Assembly (NCBI GenBank): GCA_900770445.1
Contig: CAAGKO010000023.1
Span: 1 to 64,000, forward strand
Length of the DNA stretch: 64,000 bases
Direction: 5' to 3'
Source of the DNA: an uncultured Oribacterium sp.
GTDB lineage: Bacteria > Bacillota > Clostridia > Lachnospirales > Lachnospiraceae
Shown here: positions 24,601 through 33,196 of the stretch, piece after piece
Layout of the letters: each line of letters starts with the position of its first letter
How positions within the stretch are numbered: position 1 is the stretch's first letter
Made by a program: the position numbers and the translations under genes
Notes under the pieces: model-generated
What the model was told of the DNA's origin: nothing
Database searches by the model: none
What the model saw: the letters and a program-made list of their open reading frames with translations, nothing else

Positions 24601-26292
24601 ATGGACAAATCGCAGTTGATTGAAAATCAAAAAAACGATGATCCATATCGATGCTCCATTTCGAACCGGACGCTGGGAGAGCTGATTCATCTTCAGGCCT
24701 CCCGGTATCCGGACCATCTCGCGGTGATAGATTATCTGCATGATCGACGCCTCACGTATCAGGAACTCGATACGGTCAGTGATGATCTGGCGAAGGGGCT
24801 GATTCATCTGGGACTCAGGCAGGGCGATCATGTGGCGGTGATCATCGATAACTGCTGGGAACATGTCGTCACGAAGCTCGCCATCTCGAAGGCCGGTGGA
24901 GTGCTCGTCAATGTGAATATCCATGAAAAAGCGGATATGCTACGACGGCTTCTGGAGAATACTGAATGCAGCATAATGATCATAAAGCAACGGATGAAAA
25001 ACCGGGATCATATGGAGATGCTGTATGAGATCTGTCCGGAACTGAAGACGCAGACTGCCGGCAGGCTGCAGACAGTACTGCTGCCGAAGCTTCGGCATAT
25101 CATCGTGACCGGTGGGGCAGGAGCAGAAGGCTGTGCATGGCAGCTAGATGAGATCCTGAAGGCAGGAGAACAGTGCTCCGACCAGCTGCTGGAAGATCGG
25201 GCGAAACAGCTGGACATGGACCAGACCGCCACGATCATCCATACCTCCGGATCGAGCGGTGCCCCGAAAGGCGTTCCGCTGACGCATCGACAGATGATGC
25301 TGAATGCACTCGAACATGTGCACTATATGAAGATGACGACAGATGACCGGCTGTGTGTGACAGCTCCGCTGTTCCACTCACTGGGTTGCATCGGAAGCAT
25401 GCTGACGACACTGATGGCCGGGGCTACGATGGTGCTGTTTGATGATCTGAAGCATGAGGGTGTGCTGGAGCTTCTGGTGAAGGAAAAGTGTACGGTGATG
25501 AGTTGCGTTCCGACGATTCTCCTTCGACTGATGCATCATGCAGAAGAAATCGGAGGTGAGCAGAATCTCCATCTTCGTCTCTGTGTGATCGCCGGAGCGA
25601 GTTGTCCGGAGGAGGTGTTCCGACATGCATCGGAGCTTCTGCATATCGATCATTTCATGGTGATGTATGGGATGACGGAAGCCGGTCCTGGAATCAGCAG
25701 TACGGAAATACAGGATCCCCTCTGCATGGTGTCGACGACCGTCGGCCGTTTCTGGCCGTTGATTGAGTGGAAGATCCGTGACCTCGCCACCGGCATCACA
25801 CTGGGAGAGAATCAGGTCGGTGAAATCTGCATCAAGGGTCCCTGTGTCACGGCGGGGTATGTTCGGAATATCGAAGAAACAGAAAAAGCGTTCGAGGATG
25901 GCTGGCTTCGCACCGGAGATATCGCAACGGTGGATCGGGATGGCATCATCCGCCTGAGAGGAAGATGTAAGGATATCATCATCCGGGGTGGCGAGAACAT
26001 CAGCCCGAAGGAAATCGAAGACTTTTTACGGCAGCATCCGAAAATCGAGGATGCCTGTATCGTGGGCGCTCCGAATCGTGAATTCGGTGAGAGCGTCTAT
26101 GCATTTCTGATTCTGAAGCCAGGGCAGGAACTTCGTCTGGAGGAGCTTCGCAGCGACTGCAAAGGCAAGATTTCAACCATCAAGATTCCGGAAGAAATCG
26201 AAATCCTACAGCAGTTTCCACTGACCGGCTCCGGTAAGATTGCAAAGGAAGAGCTGAAGAAGATAGCAGCTGAGCATACGAGATTCAGCTGA
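24601..26292 (+). CDS. AMP-forming acyl-CoA synthetase
   Basis: Activates a carboxylic acid with ATP and CoA through an acyl-adenylate; 563 residues. The P-loop is TIIHTSGSSGAPKGVPLTHRQM. Other motifs are VMYGMTEAGPG, GWLRTGDIATVDRDG, LRGRCKDIIIRGGENISPKEIE and the catalytic lysine K546 in LTGSGKIAKEEL. The substrate pocket cannot be assigned by eye; an aromatic or medium-chain acid would suit the neighbours. It lies between the transporter and the CoA-transferase with 14-19 base gaps, one transcription unit. Confidence 0.9.
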   Translation: MDKSQLIENQKNDDPYRCSISNRTLGELIHLQASRYPDHLAVIDYLHDRRLTYQELDTVSDDLAKGLIHLGLRQGDHVAVIIDNCWEHVVTKLAISKAGGVLVNVNIHEKADMLRRLLENTECSIMIIKQRMKNRDHMEMLYEICPELKTQTAGRLQTVLLPKLRHIIVTGGAGAEGCAWQLDEILKAGEQCSDQLLEDRAKQLDMDQTATIIHTSGSSGAPKGVPLTHRQMMLNALEHVHYMKMTTDDRLCVTAPLFHSLGCIGSMLTTLMAGATMVLFDDLKHEGVLELLVKEKCTVMSCVPTILLRLMHHAEEIGGEQNLHLRLCVIAGASCPEEVFRHASELLHIDHFMVMYGMTEAGPGISSTEIQDPLCMVSTTVGRFWPLIEWKIRDLATGITLGENQVGEICIKGPCVTAGYVRNIEETEKAFEDGWLRTGDIATVDRDGIIRLRGRCKDIIIRGGENISPKEIEDFLRQHPKIEDACIVGAPNREFGESVYAFLILKPGQELRLEELRSDCKGKISTIKIPEEIEILQQFPLTGSGKIAKEELKKIAAEHTRFS

Positions 26293-26306
26293 AGAAAGGA
26301 TAAACT

Positions 26307-27905
26307 ATGGCAAAATTTATTACACCGAAACAGGCAGCAGAGCTGATTCCGGATGGCGCAGTCATCGGTTCGGCAGTGCAGGGGATGACAGGATGGCCGG
26401 AGGAAATCGGTCTTGCAATCCAGGAGCGTTTTAAGGAGTGCGGACATCCGGCAGGAATCACACATATTCACGGCGCAGGACAGGGTGATTTCGGACGTAT
26501 GGATCCTGAAAAAAAGAAGACACGTGGTGAGGATGCCCTGGCAGAGGATGGTCTTCTGACCTGCTCGATCCACGGACATGTCGGCTGCTCTTTTAAAATG
26601 ATCAAAAACATCACGGATAATAAGATCCTTGCGTACAACATCCCACTCGGTATCGTCGGACAGATCTGGCGAGAGATCGGTCGAGGTTTCCCTGGACTGA
26701 TGACGAAGGTCGGACTCGGAACCTATATCGATCCACGTTTTGATGGTGCGATGATCAATGAGAAAACAAAGAAGGAAGGAAAGCAGTTCGTTTATCACAT
26801 TCCGGATTTTATGGGAGAGGAGTATCTCTTCTATACCCTTCCGAAGCTGAACGTCGCCCTTCTTCGTGGCACAACTGCAGATGAAGACGGCAACCTGAGC
26901 TATGAAAAGGAGTGTATGCCATGTGAACCGCTGGATCTCGCGATGGCAGCCAAGGCCTCCGGTGCGATCGTCATCGCCCAGGTCGAGCGCGTTGCGAAGA
27001 CAGGTTCCCTGGATCCGCGCAATGTCAAGATTCCGGGTATCCTCGTCGATTATGTCGTCGTCGAAGAGCATCCGGAGCGTTCGATGCAGACGCATATCAC
27101 TCACTTCAATCCGGCGTTCACCGGAGAGATCCGCGTACCGCTCGGAGACGCGAAGCAGGAGGTTCCGTTTGATCATCGGAAGGTGATCGCGCGTCGAACC
27201 GCAGCGGAATTCCATCATGACATGAAGTGCAATTTCGGTATCGGCATGCCGGGTCTCGTCCCGAGTATTCTGATGGAGGAGGGCGTCGATGATCAGATTA
27301 TGATGCTTTCAGAGTCCGGACTCATCGGCGGTGTGCCGGCGCAGGGCGGCGATTTCGGTGCACACTTCAATCCGATTGCGATGGTGAATCAGACCGATTT
27401 CTTCAGTTTCTTCGATCATGGCGGACTCGACGCCGGTGTCTTCGGACTTCCGGAGGTGGATAAGGATGGTAATGTCAATACCACCTACCTGAATGGCAAG
27501 ATCGCCGGTTGTGGTGGCTTCCCGAATATTTCGGCCAACGCGAAGCACTCGATCTTCATGGGCACCTTTACCGCCGGTGGACTCGAGTGTCATGTGGAGG
27601 ATGGAAAACTGTACATCGATCAGGAAGGTCGCTTTAACAAGTTCGTAGATCACTGCGTACAGGTTTCCTTCAATGCAGCGCAGTGCCTGAAGAAGGGCAA
27701 TAAGATCAGCTACATCACAGAACGCTGTGTATTCGAGCGTACAGAGGAGGGTCTCGTGCTGACTGAAATCGCTCCGGGCATCGATCTTCAGACGCAGGTG
27801 CTCGATCATATGGGCTTCCGCCCGATCGTGCCGGAGGGTGGTCCGAAGCTGATGGATGCAGCACTGTTCCAGGAGAAGTGGGGCAGACTGAAGGATACCT
27901 TCTGA
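26307..27905 (+). CDS. Family I CoA-transferase (propionate/acetate CoA-transferase-like)
   Basis: Moves CoA between acyl-CoA and a free acid through a glutamyl-CoA thioester. The 532-residue protein has both subunit halves fused, as in Pct/YdiF. The likely catalytic Glu336 is in MLSESGLIGGVPAQGGDFGAHFN; the N-half has GAGQGDFGRM and PLGIVGQIWREIG. Placed beside an acyl-CoA synthetase, it could recycle CoA from the product ester to the incoming acid without ATP, as in carnitine or cinnamate-type cycles. Donor and acceptor are unknown. Confidence 0.88.
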   Translation: MAKFITPKQAAELIPDGAVIGSAVQGMTGWPEEIGLAIQERFKECGHPAGITHIHGAGQGDFGRMDPEKKKTRGEDALAEDGLLTCSIHGHVGCSFKMIKNITDNKILAYNIPLGIVGQIWREIGRGFPGLMTKVGLGTYIDPRFDGAMINEKTKKEGKQFVYHIPDFMGEEYLFYTLPKLNVALLRGTTADEDGNLSYEKECMPCEPLDLAMAAKASGAIVIAQVERVAKTGSLDPRNVKIPGILVDYVVVEEHPERSMQTHITHFNPAFTGEIRVPLGDAKQEVPFDHRKVIARRTAAEFHHDMKCNFGIGMPGLVPSILMEEGVDDQIMMLSESGLIGGVPAQGGDFGAHFNPIAMVNQTDFFSFFDHGGLDAGVFGLPEVDKDGNVNTTYLNGKIAGCGGFPNISANAKHSIFMGTFTAGGLECHVEDGKLYIDQEGRFNKFVDHCVQVSFNAAQCLKKGNKISYITERCVFERTEEGLVLTEIAPGIDLQTQVLDHMGFRPIVPEGGPKLMDAALFQEKWGRLKDTF

Positions 27906-27954
27906 TGACGCCTGTGCTGGCAGCTGTTTGACCATATGTCCATTTCATAGTTGT

Positions 27955-27986
27955 GAATCAGCCAGGTGACATCACCTGGCTGATTC
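27955..27986. terminator. Perfect 15-bp hairpin after the CoA-transferase
   Basis: GAATCAGCCAGGTGA pairs perfectly with its complement around a 2-base loop. No T-run follows, so it is either a weak terminator or an RNA-stabilising 3' hairpin ahead of the thioesterase gene. Confidence 0.55.
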
Positions 27987-28038
27987 CATATCCAGAGATT
28001 ATCTGAGACTGCAATATCCGTGATGGAAAGGAGAAAAT

Positions 28039-28464
28039 ATGCCGATCCTGAAATATGAATATGATTTTATCACCGGAAAGAAGAATCCCATCGGAACCCA
28101 TATCGAGATTGAGACGGATGCTGAGAAAGGAAGCGCGGCCTGCGCATGGACCGTGCAGGAGAACTACATCGGCTATGATCATATCCTGCATGGAGGTATC
28201 GCTGCATCTATCCTGGATAACCTGATGATTTATGCAGGTCGCGCCTGGTCCGGGCAGGATGTTGTGACGGCAAATATCAATGTGAATTATCGCGCGATCG
28301 CCTACGTGGGCGATCATCTCGAGGGACATGCATGGGTGAGTGCGCGCACGCCGGGCAGTCGTGCGATTCATCTTCGGGCGGAATTACGAAGAGGAGAGAC
28401 GATCGTTACGGAAGCGGAAGGCGTGGTCGTTATCGTCTATCCTGCATCGGATGGGAAGCTGTGA
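28039..28464 (+). CDS. Hot-dog thioesterase (PaaI/YbgC-like)
   Basis: A 141-residue single-domain hot-dog protein likely to hydrolyse an acyl-CoA. The family active-site turn is YDHILHGGIAASILDNLMIY, with the His-Gly-Gly motif and an Asp on the long helix; NINVNYRAIAYVGDHLEG follows. AAGGAG lies before the ATG. Its position after the ligase and CoA-transferase suggests it releases CoA from an end product or clears a dead-end thioester. A terminator follows at 28540. Confidence 0.83.
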   Translation: MPILKYEYDFITGKKNPIGTHIEIETDAEKGSAACAWTVQENYIGYDHILHGGIAASILDNLMIYAGRAWSGQDVVTANINVNYRAIAYVGDHLEGHAWVSARTPGSRAIHLRAELRRGETIVTEAEGVVVIVYPASDGKL

Positions 28465-28540
28465 TCATCAGATCATGTACCTCGCGAATGATCAGGTCTT
28501 ATAAGGAACGAAAAAGATAAATATATAATGCAGCATCTCA

Positions 28541-28590
28541 AAGCATGAAATCGTGTGGTGATTTTACACCGCAGGCTTTCATGCTTTTTA
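28541..28590 (+). terminator. Terminator between the CoA module and hydroxylase operon 2
   Basis: AAGCATGAAA (28541-28550) pairs with TTTCATGCTT (28577-28586). An inner GGTG/CACC pair fills the stem, and TTTTTA follows. Confidence 0.75.
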
Positions 28591-28607
28591 TTGTGAAAAA
28601 ATTGTCT

Positions 28608-28629
28608 TTCTGTAGTCTGCGCTACAGAA
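28608..28629. promoter_or_regulatory. Crp-type palindrome upstream of hydroxylase operon 2
   Basis: TTCTGTAG-N6-CTACAGAA is a perfect 8+8 inverted repeat with the 6-base spacer typical of Crp-family sites. Its centre lies about 42 bases before the start predicted from TATAAT at 28649, the classic class II activator position. The nearby Crp-family gene (35812-36546) is the candidate regulator. Confidence 0.6.
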
Positions 28630-28648
28630 TTCCTTTTCCTCCTTTTCA

Positions 28649-28654
28649 TATAAT
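28649..28654 (+). promoter_or_regulatory. -10 box of hydroxylase operon 2
   Basis: A perfect TATAAT, but the -35 position (28626-28631, AGAATT) is poor and is overlapped by the palindrome. This fits an activator-dependent promoter. Confidence 0.6.
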
Positions 28655-28711
28655 AAAGTCATAGATATCAAGGACATTTCCTAAATCATAAGAATGAAGG
28701 AGGAGCGAGGA

Positions 28712-29581
28712 ATGAGTTTACCTGCATTTGACTATGTCAAAGCCGGAAGTATCGAAGAAGCTTCCAGACTTGCGAAGGAAAAGGGAACGAAGGCAGTGCT
28801 GATGGCCGGAGGAACCGACGTCATCTTACTGCTGAAGGAGAAGGTGATTCCGGCGGATACCGTCATCGACCTGAAGGGAATCGATGGACTCGAAGGAATC
28901 GAATTTGCGGAGGGTGAAGGTCTGAAGATCGGTGCCTTGACGAAGCTGTTTGATATTCAGACTTCCGACATTGTGAAAGAGAAGATGCCGGCAGTGGCGG
29001 ATGCAGCACATTATGTGGCTTCCGCACAGATCAGAAGAAAGCGCACGATGGTCGGCAATATCTGTAATGCATCCCCATCCGCCGATACCGCACCGATTCT
29101 GCTGGCGATGAACGCGAAGGTCGAAGTTCAGAATGAGTCCGAGAAGAGAGAAATCGCCATCGCGGATTTCTTTAAGGGCGTAAAGAAAACGAACCTGGTA
29201 CCGGGCGATATCGTCACCGGCATCGTGATTCCGGAGCTGAAGCAGGGGGAGGGTTCTGCATACCTGAAGCATGCCGTTCGAAAAGCGATGGATCTGGCCA
29301 TCGTGGGTGTCGGCTGCTGGATCCGAATGGAAGGAAAGACCGTCGCAGACTGCAGAATCACGATGGGTGGTGTCGGTATCACACCTCTTCGTGCGAAGAA
29401 TGCTGAACAGCTGCTGATCGGTCATGAAATCACAGAGGAGCTTCTGGAGCAGGTCGGCGTAGCCGCTTCGCAGGAGTGCTCACCGATCAGTGATGTACGT
29501 GCGTCTGCAGAATATCGTGTAGACATGATTCGTGTTTATACGAAGCGGTCCATCAGAAAAGCGGTTGAGAGCATAGCGTAA
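28712..29581 (+). CDS. Molybdenum hydroxylase 2, FAD subunit
   Basis: A 289-residue CoxM/XdhB-type FAD subunit. FAD motifs are visible: MAGGTDVILLLKEKVIP near 35 and RRKRTMVGNICNASPSADTAPILLAM near 110. It lacks the extra Cys insert present in the first enzyme. Start at ATG 28712, eight bases after AAGGAGG; an ATG six codons earlier overlaps that site and is unlikely. First gene of an M-S-L operon; the 2Fe-2S subunit follows after 19 bases. Confidence 0.92.
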   Translation: MSLPAFDYVKAGSIEEASRLAKEKGTKAVLMAGGTDVILLLKEKVIPADTVIDLKGIDGLEGIEFAEGEGLKIGALTKLFDIQTSDIVKEKMPAVADAAHYVASAQIRRKRTMVGNICNASPSADTAPILLAMNAKVEVQNESEKREIAIADFFKGVKKTNLVPGDIVTGIVIPELKQGEGSAYLKHAVRKAMDLAIVGVGCWIRMEGKTVADCRITMGGVGITPLRAKNAEQLLIGHEITEELLEQVGVAASQECSPISDVRASAEYRVDMIRVYTKRSIRKAVESIA

Positions 29582-29600
29582 GGGAGGAGGAAACGTCGAC

Positions 29601-30083
29601 ATGGCAAAACACGTCATTAAATTCAAGTTAAATGGAATCGATAGAGAAGAGTACGTTCAGGATAATCTCACGATGGTGGATTTCCTTCGTAAGCAGATGC
29701 AGCTCACCGGCACCAAGAGAGGCTGCGAAGAGGGTGAGTGCGGTGCATGTACCATTCTTGTAGATGGTCGTGCGATCACATCCTGCACGATGCTTGCCGT
29801 AGAGGCAGACGGTCATGAGATCGTCACGATCGAGGGACTGAAAAAGGATGGTGTATTACATCCGATTCAGAAGGAATTCGTCGATAAGTGGGCGCTGCAG
29901 TGTGGATTCTGTACCCCGGGCATGATCATGTCTGCGGTTTCACTGCTGCATGAGAATCCACACCCGACGGAGCAGGAGATCAGAGATGGTATCGCCGGTA
30001 ATCTTTGCAGATGTACTGGATATGTCAAGATCGTTGAGGCGATCGATGCAGCTGCAAAAATCATGGCGAAGGAGGTGGAATAA
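29601..30083 (+). CDS. Molybdenum hydroxylase 2, 2Fe-2S subunit
   Basis: A 160-residue two-cluster subunit of normal size. The ferredoxin-type cluster uses Cys42, 47, 50 and 62 (GCEEGECGAC...SC). The second uses CGFCTPGM and LCRCTGY. GGGAGGAGG precedes the ATG. Its stop overlaps the start of the large subunit (TAATG), so the two are translationally coupled. Confidence 0.94.
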   Translation: MAKHVIKFKLNGIDREEYVQDNLTMVDFLRKQMQLTGTKRGCEEGECGACTILVDGRAITSCTMLAVEADGHEIVTIEGLKKDGVLHPIQKEFVDKWALQCGFCTPGMIMSAVSLLHENPHPTEQEIRDGIAGNLCRCTGYVKIVEAIDAAAKIMAKEVE

Positions 30084-32542
30084 TGGCACAGACACGAAAA
30101 GAATACTGGAGTGAAGTACGAAGCGTATATAAAGATCCGAAGGATTATGTGCTGGCAGGCCAGGGCAATGCTTATGTGCGTATCGACGCAGAAGCGAAGG
30201 TAACCGGCAGCGCGATCTATACAGACGACGTATACCTGCCGGATACCTGGTACTGTAAGCTGGTTCACTCTCCGTATGCGCATGCCATCATCAAGAGCAT
30301 CGATTTTACGGAGGCAGCGAAGGTTCCGGGCGTACAGGGATTCCTGACCGGTGCGGATTTCCCGGAGGGTCATAACCTCGGAAATCCGGAGGCGTTTAAG
30401 GAGCTGGCAGATAAAGAGCCTTTATGTCGTAAGAAGGTTCGAATGATCGGTGACGAAGTAGCTGCCGTCTGTGCGACGACAGAGGAAGCAGCCACAGAAG
30501 CGGCTCTCCTGGTAAAGGTAGAGTACGAGCCACTGCCGGTACTGCTGGACCCGTTTGAGTCGATGGCGGTCGATGCCGTGCCGATCCACTATCCTGCAGA
30601 TCAGCCGGGTACCGCGAATAACCTGTCGATCTTTACCGTCATGAAGGCCGGCAATCCGGATAAGTGCTTCGCAGAGGCAGACTATACCGATAAATCCTAC
30701 TATCGTACACAGGAGATGGCACATGCAGCCATCGAGCCACACGGTGCGATCGCAAAGTATGAAAATGGTGAGTATACGATCTGGACGACGACACAGGGCG
30801 CGTATGTTTCCAGATACTGGATCGCATGGGGCCTCGGTGTTCCGGAGTCTCAGGTGCATCTGATCAAGCCGATGGTCGGCGGTGGATTCGGCGGAAAGCT
30901 GGATGTATTTGCACATGAGCTCTGCTCATGTAAATTCGCAGAGAGACTCGGACATCCAGTGAAGTGTATTCTGAAGCGTGACGAAGTTTTCATGTGTACC
31001 AGAACCAGACATCCGATCTCCTTCCAGATCGAGTCTGCATTTACAAAGGAAGGTAAGCTGCTCGCGAAGAGATGCTGCCATATCCTGGATGGCGGTGCCT
31101 ACGGTGGTTCCGGTATCGCAGCCAATACCCTGTCACTGATCTGCGCGACCTTCCCGTATAAGGTCGAGAATATCGACATGGTTGCACGTAGACCGTACAC
31201 CAATCACCCGGCTTCCGGCGCGATGCGAGGCTACTCGGCATGTCAGGTACATTTCGCACATGAGATCCATATGGATGAAGTGGCGAACCATCTGGGCATC
31301 GATCCGGTAGAGCTCCGTCATATGAATGAGATCACACCGTATTACACCGGCCCAACCGGCCTGGAATTTACCTCCTGCCGCTTCAAGGAGTGTATGGATG
31401 CCTGTGCAGATGCGATCGGATGGAAGGATCGCTGGAGATACCCGAAGGGAAGTGGTGAGGCGATCGGTTTCTCCGGTTCCGGCTTCATGTCCGGTACAGG
31501 ATTCCCGGTACTGGTAACACCGCATTACTGCTCGGCGACCACCATCGTACGTCTGAATCGTGAAGGCTATGCCGTCGTATTTACGGGTGCCAATGATATC
31601 GGCCAGGGCTGTGATACCGTCATGACCATGATCGTCGCCGAAGAGCTGGGTCTCGATATGAACGAGGTCAAGTGCGTACAGTCGGATACGACCACAACGC
31701 CGTGGGATGCAGGTTCCTTCGGTTCCCGTGTAACCTTCCTCGGCGGCAATGCCTGCCATCATGCGGTCGGTGACGCGAAGCTGAAGCTCCTGAAGCACTG
31801 GGCAGAAGAGTGGGGATGCAAGCCGCAGGATATCAAGATGGCGGATCACCGTGTATTCCTTCCGGGTGATCCGGACAAGAACATCTCCTTTAACGAAGCC
31901 TGCTACGGCTATGAGGAGAAGAACTTCGGCCGTTGCGTAGCCGGCGTCGGTGCATACAACCATGAAGGTGATAAGGATATCTATGTAAAGAACGTTGGTA
32001 ACTATGCAACCGCATACTCCTTCTCTGCATCGGCAGCGAAGGTAACGGTCGATAAGGAGACCGGTGCCGTCACTCTGGATGACTTCGTATTCGGTCATGA
32101 CTGTGGTCGCCCGCTCAATATCCGTGCCGTTGAAGGTCAGATCGAAGGTTCCGTCCTTCTGGGCCTCGGCTTCACCTGCTTCGAGGAGTGCTTATATGAT
32201 AAGAACGGACGTCATCTGAATCCGTCCTTCCGCGATTATCGCTTCCCGACTGCACTCGATATGCCGAATATCCGTACGAAGATCTGCAGTGACTACGATG
32301 AGGAAGGCCCAATGGGCGCGAAGGAAGCCGGTGAGGGCTCGACGGCACCGGTTGGCTCCGCCATCGGTAACGCCATCAACTATGCAACCGGACTGGTCAT
32401 CAGGGAATTACCGATCACGCCGGAGAAGCTGTGGAGAGCGATGCGAGAGCATGAAAGAACAGGAAAGACCGAATTCGGAGCAGAGGATCTTCCGGAGAAG
32501 TTTGCGAAGATGCCGCCGTTACCGAAGCGGTACAATGTCTAA
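30083..32542 (+). CDS. Molybdenum hydroxylase 2, molybdopterin subunit
   Basis: An 819-residue catalytic subunit of the xanthine dehydrogenase/4-hydroxybenzoyl-CoA reductase family. Cofactor motifs are canonical: MVGGGFGGK, GAMRGYSACQ, GANDIGQGCDTVMTMIVAEELG, DAGSFGSRVTFLGGN and the catalytic Glu751 in GAKEAGEGSTAP. The TTTTPWDAGSFGSR segment and KEAGEG resemble the hydroxybenzoyl-CoA reductase branch more than xanthine dehydrogenase. No purine-catabolism genes lie nearby, so xanthine is an unlikely substrate. Substrate and direction are not proven. Confidence 0.92.
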   Translation: MAQTRKEYWSEVRSVYKDPKDYVLAGQGNAYVRIDAEAKVTGSAIYTDDVYLPDTWYCKLVHSPYAHAIIKSIDFTEAAKVPGVQGFLTGADFPEGHNLGNPEAFKELADKEPLCRKKVRMIGDEVAAVCATTEEAATEAALLVKVEYEPLPVLLDPFESMAVDAVPIHYPADQPGTANNLSIFTVMKAGNPDKCFAEADYTDKSYYRTQEMAHAAIEPHGAIAKYENGEYTIWTTTQGAYVSRYWIAWGLGVPESQVHLIKPMVGGGFGGKLDVFAHELCSCKFAERLGHPVKCILKRDEVFMCTRTRHPISFQIESAFTKEGKLLAKRCCHILDGGAYGGSGIAANTLSLICATFPYKVENIDMVARRPYTNHPASGAMRGYSACQVHFAHEIHMDEVANHLGIDPVELRHMNEITPYYTGPTGLEFTSCRFKECMDACADAIGWKDRWRYPKGSGEAIGFSGSGFMSGTGFPVLVTPHYCSATTIVRLNREGYAVVFTGANDIGQGCDTVMTMIVAEELGLDMNEVKCVQSDTTTTPWDAGSFGSRVTFLGGNACHHAVGDAKLKLLKHWAEEWGCKPQDIKMADHRVFLPGDPDKNISFNEACYGYEEKNFGRCVAGVGAYNHEGDKDIYVKNVGNYATAYSFSASAAKVTVDKETGAVTLDDFVFGHDCGRPLNIRAVEGQIEGSVLLGLGFTCFEECLYDKNGRHLNPSFRDYRFPTALDMPNIRTKICSDYDEEGPMGAKEAGEGSTAPVGSAIGNAINYATGLVIRELPITPEKLWRAMREHERTGKTEFGAEDLPEKFAKMPPLPKRYNV

Positions 32543-32581
32543 GCCGTACGTCTGACCCCTGTCGGGTCGTTCATGAAAACT

Positions 32582-32651
32582 GAAAGGGTGGATGCCGCAG
32601 GCACTGTAGCGTACAGATCGCCTGCAGGTCTCGGAATCCACCCTTCTTTTC
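32582..32651 (+). terminator. Large terminator hairpin after hydroxylase operon 2
   Basis: GAAAGGGTGGAT pairs with ATCCACCCTTC (one bulge), an inner GCAGGC/GCCTGC pair forms a second stem, and TTTTCT follows. Confidence 0.75.
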
Positions 32652-32694
32652 TATAGAACGAGGAATAAATATCGGAAAATACGAGGTGAACATC

Positions 32695-33183
32695 GTGGCA
32701 AATTTATTTGAAACGAAGCGCGAAAAGCTGGTCCGGCAGCTGCGTGAGCTTCTGCCTCTCATCGAGGTGGAACGTCAGGCATATATCCATGCCGAGGGTG
32801 GACGACTGGCCACCATCATCGGAACCGGATACTGGAATAAGGAAATCGAAGATTACGAGATCTTCCATGGCAGAAAAGGGGATGAGCTCGCGCTGATCGA
32901 AGCACGGCCGAAGGATCCGTATGAGATCACGATCGAGGAGATGCTGTGGATTACCAGACAGTATAAGAAGATCGAGCGTGTGGGAACAGAAACCTATACC
33001 AACTTCTTTAATATGATGCCGGAAGACCGGCAGCGCATCGAACTTCTGGCGCGCATGTGGCATAAGCTGACACATGATACCTTATGCAGTGACGCGGAAA
33101 TCGAAGAGCTGAAAAATGGACATGATGCCTTTATCAATATGAAACTGGAAGTAAAAGTAAAAGTCATCCATAACGTCGTATGA
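32695..33183 (+). CDS. Unknown soluble protein (162 aa)
   Basis: I do not recognise this protein. It is charged, mostly helical, without signal peptide or membrane helix, and has one Cys near its C-terminal third (DTLCSDAEI). A GTG start at 32695 follows GAGGTG by six bases; a GTG three codons earlier overlaps that site. It lies between the hydroxylase 2 terminator and an orphan trigger-factor-like gene, which follows after 13 bases. The pair may form a small operon serving the molybdenum enzymes, but that is only context. Confidence 0.7.
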   Translation: MANLFETKREKLVRQLRELLPLIEVERQAYIHAEGGRLATIIGTGYWNKEIEDYEIFHGRKGDELALIEARPKDPYEITIEEMLWITRQYKKIERVGTETYTNFFNMMPEDRQRIELLARMWHKLTHDTLCSDAEIEELKNGHDAFINMKLEVKVKVIHNVV

Positions 33184-33196
33184 GAGGGATAGTGAT

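Noticed and set aside
18487..32542. Purine or nicotinate catabolism cluster
   Set aside because: No hydantoinase, ammonia-lyase, carbamoyltransferase, guanine deaminase or purine permease nearby; instead CoA-ester genes and an OFA carrier.
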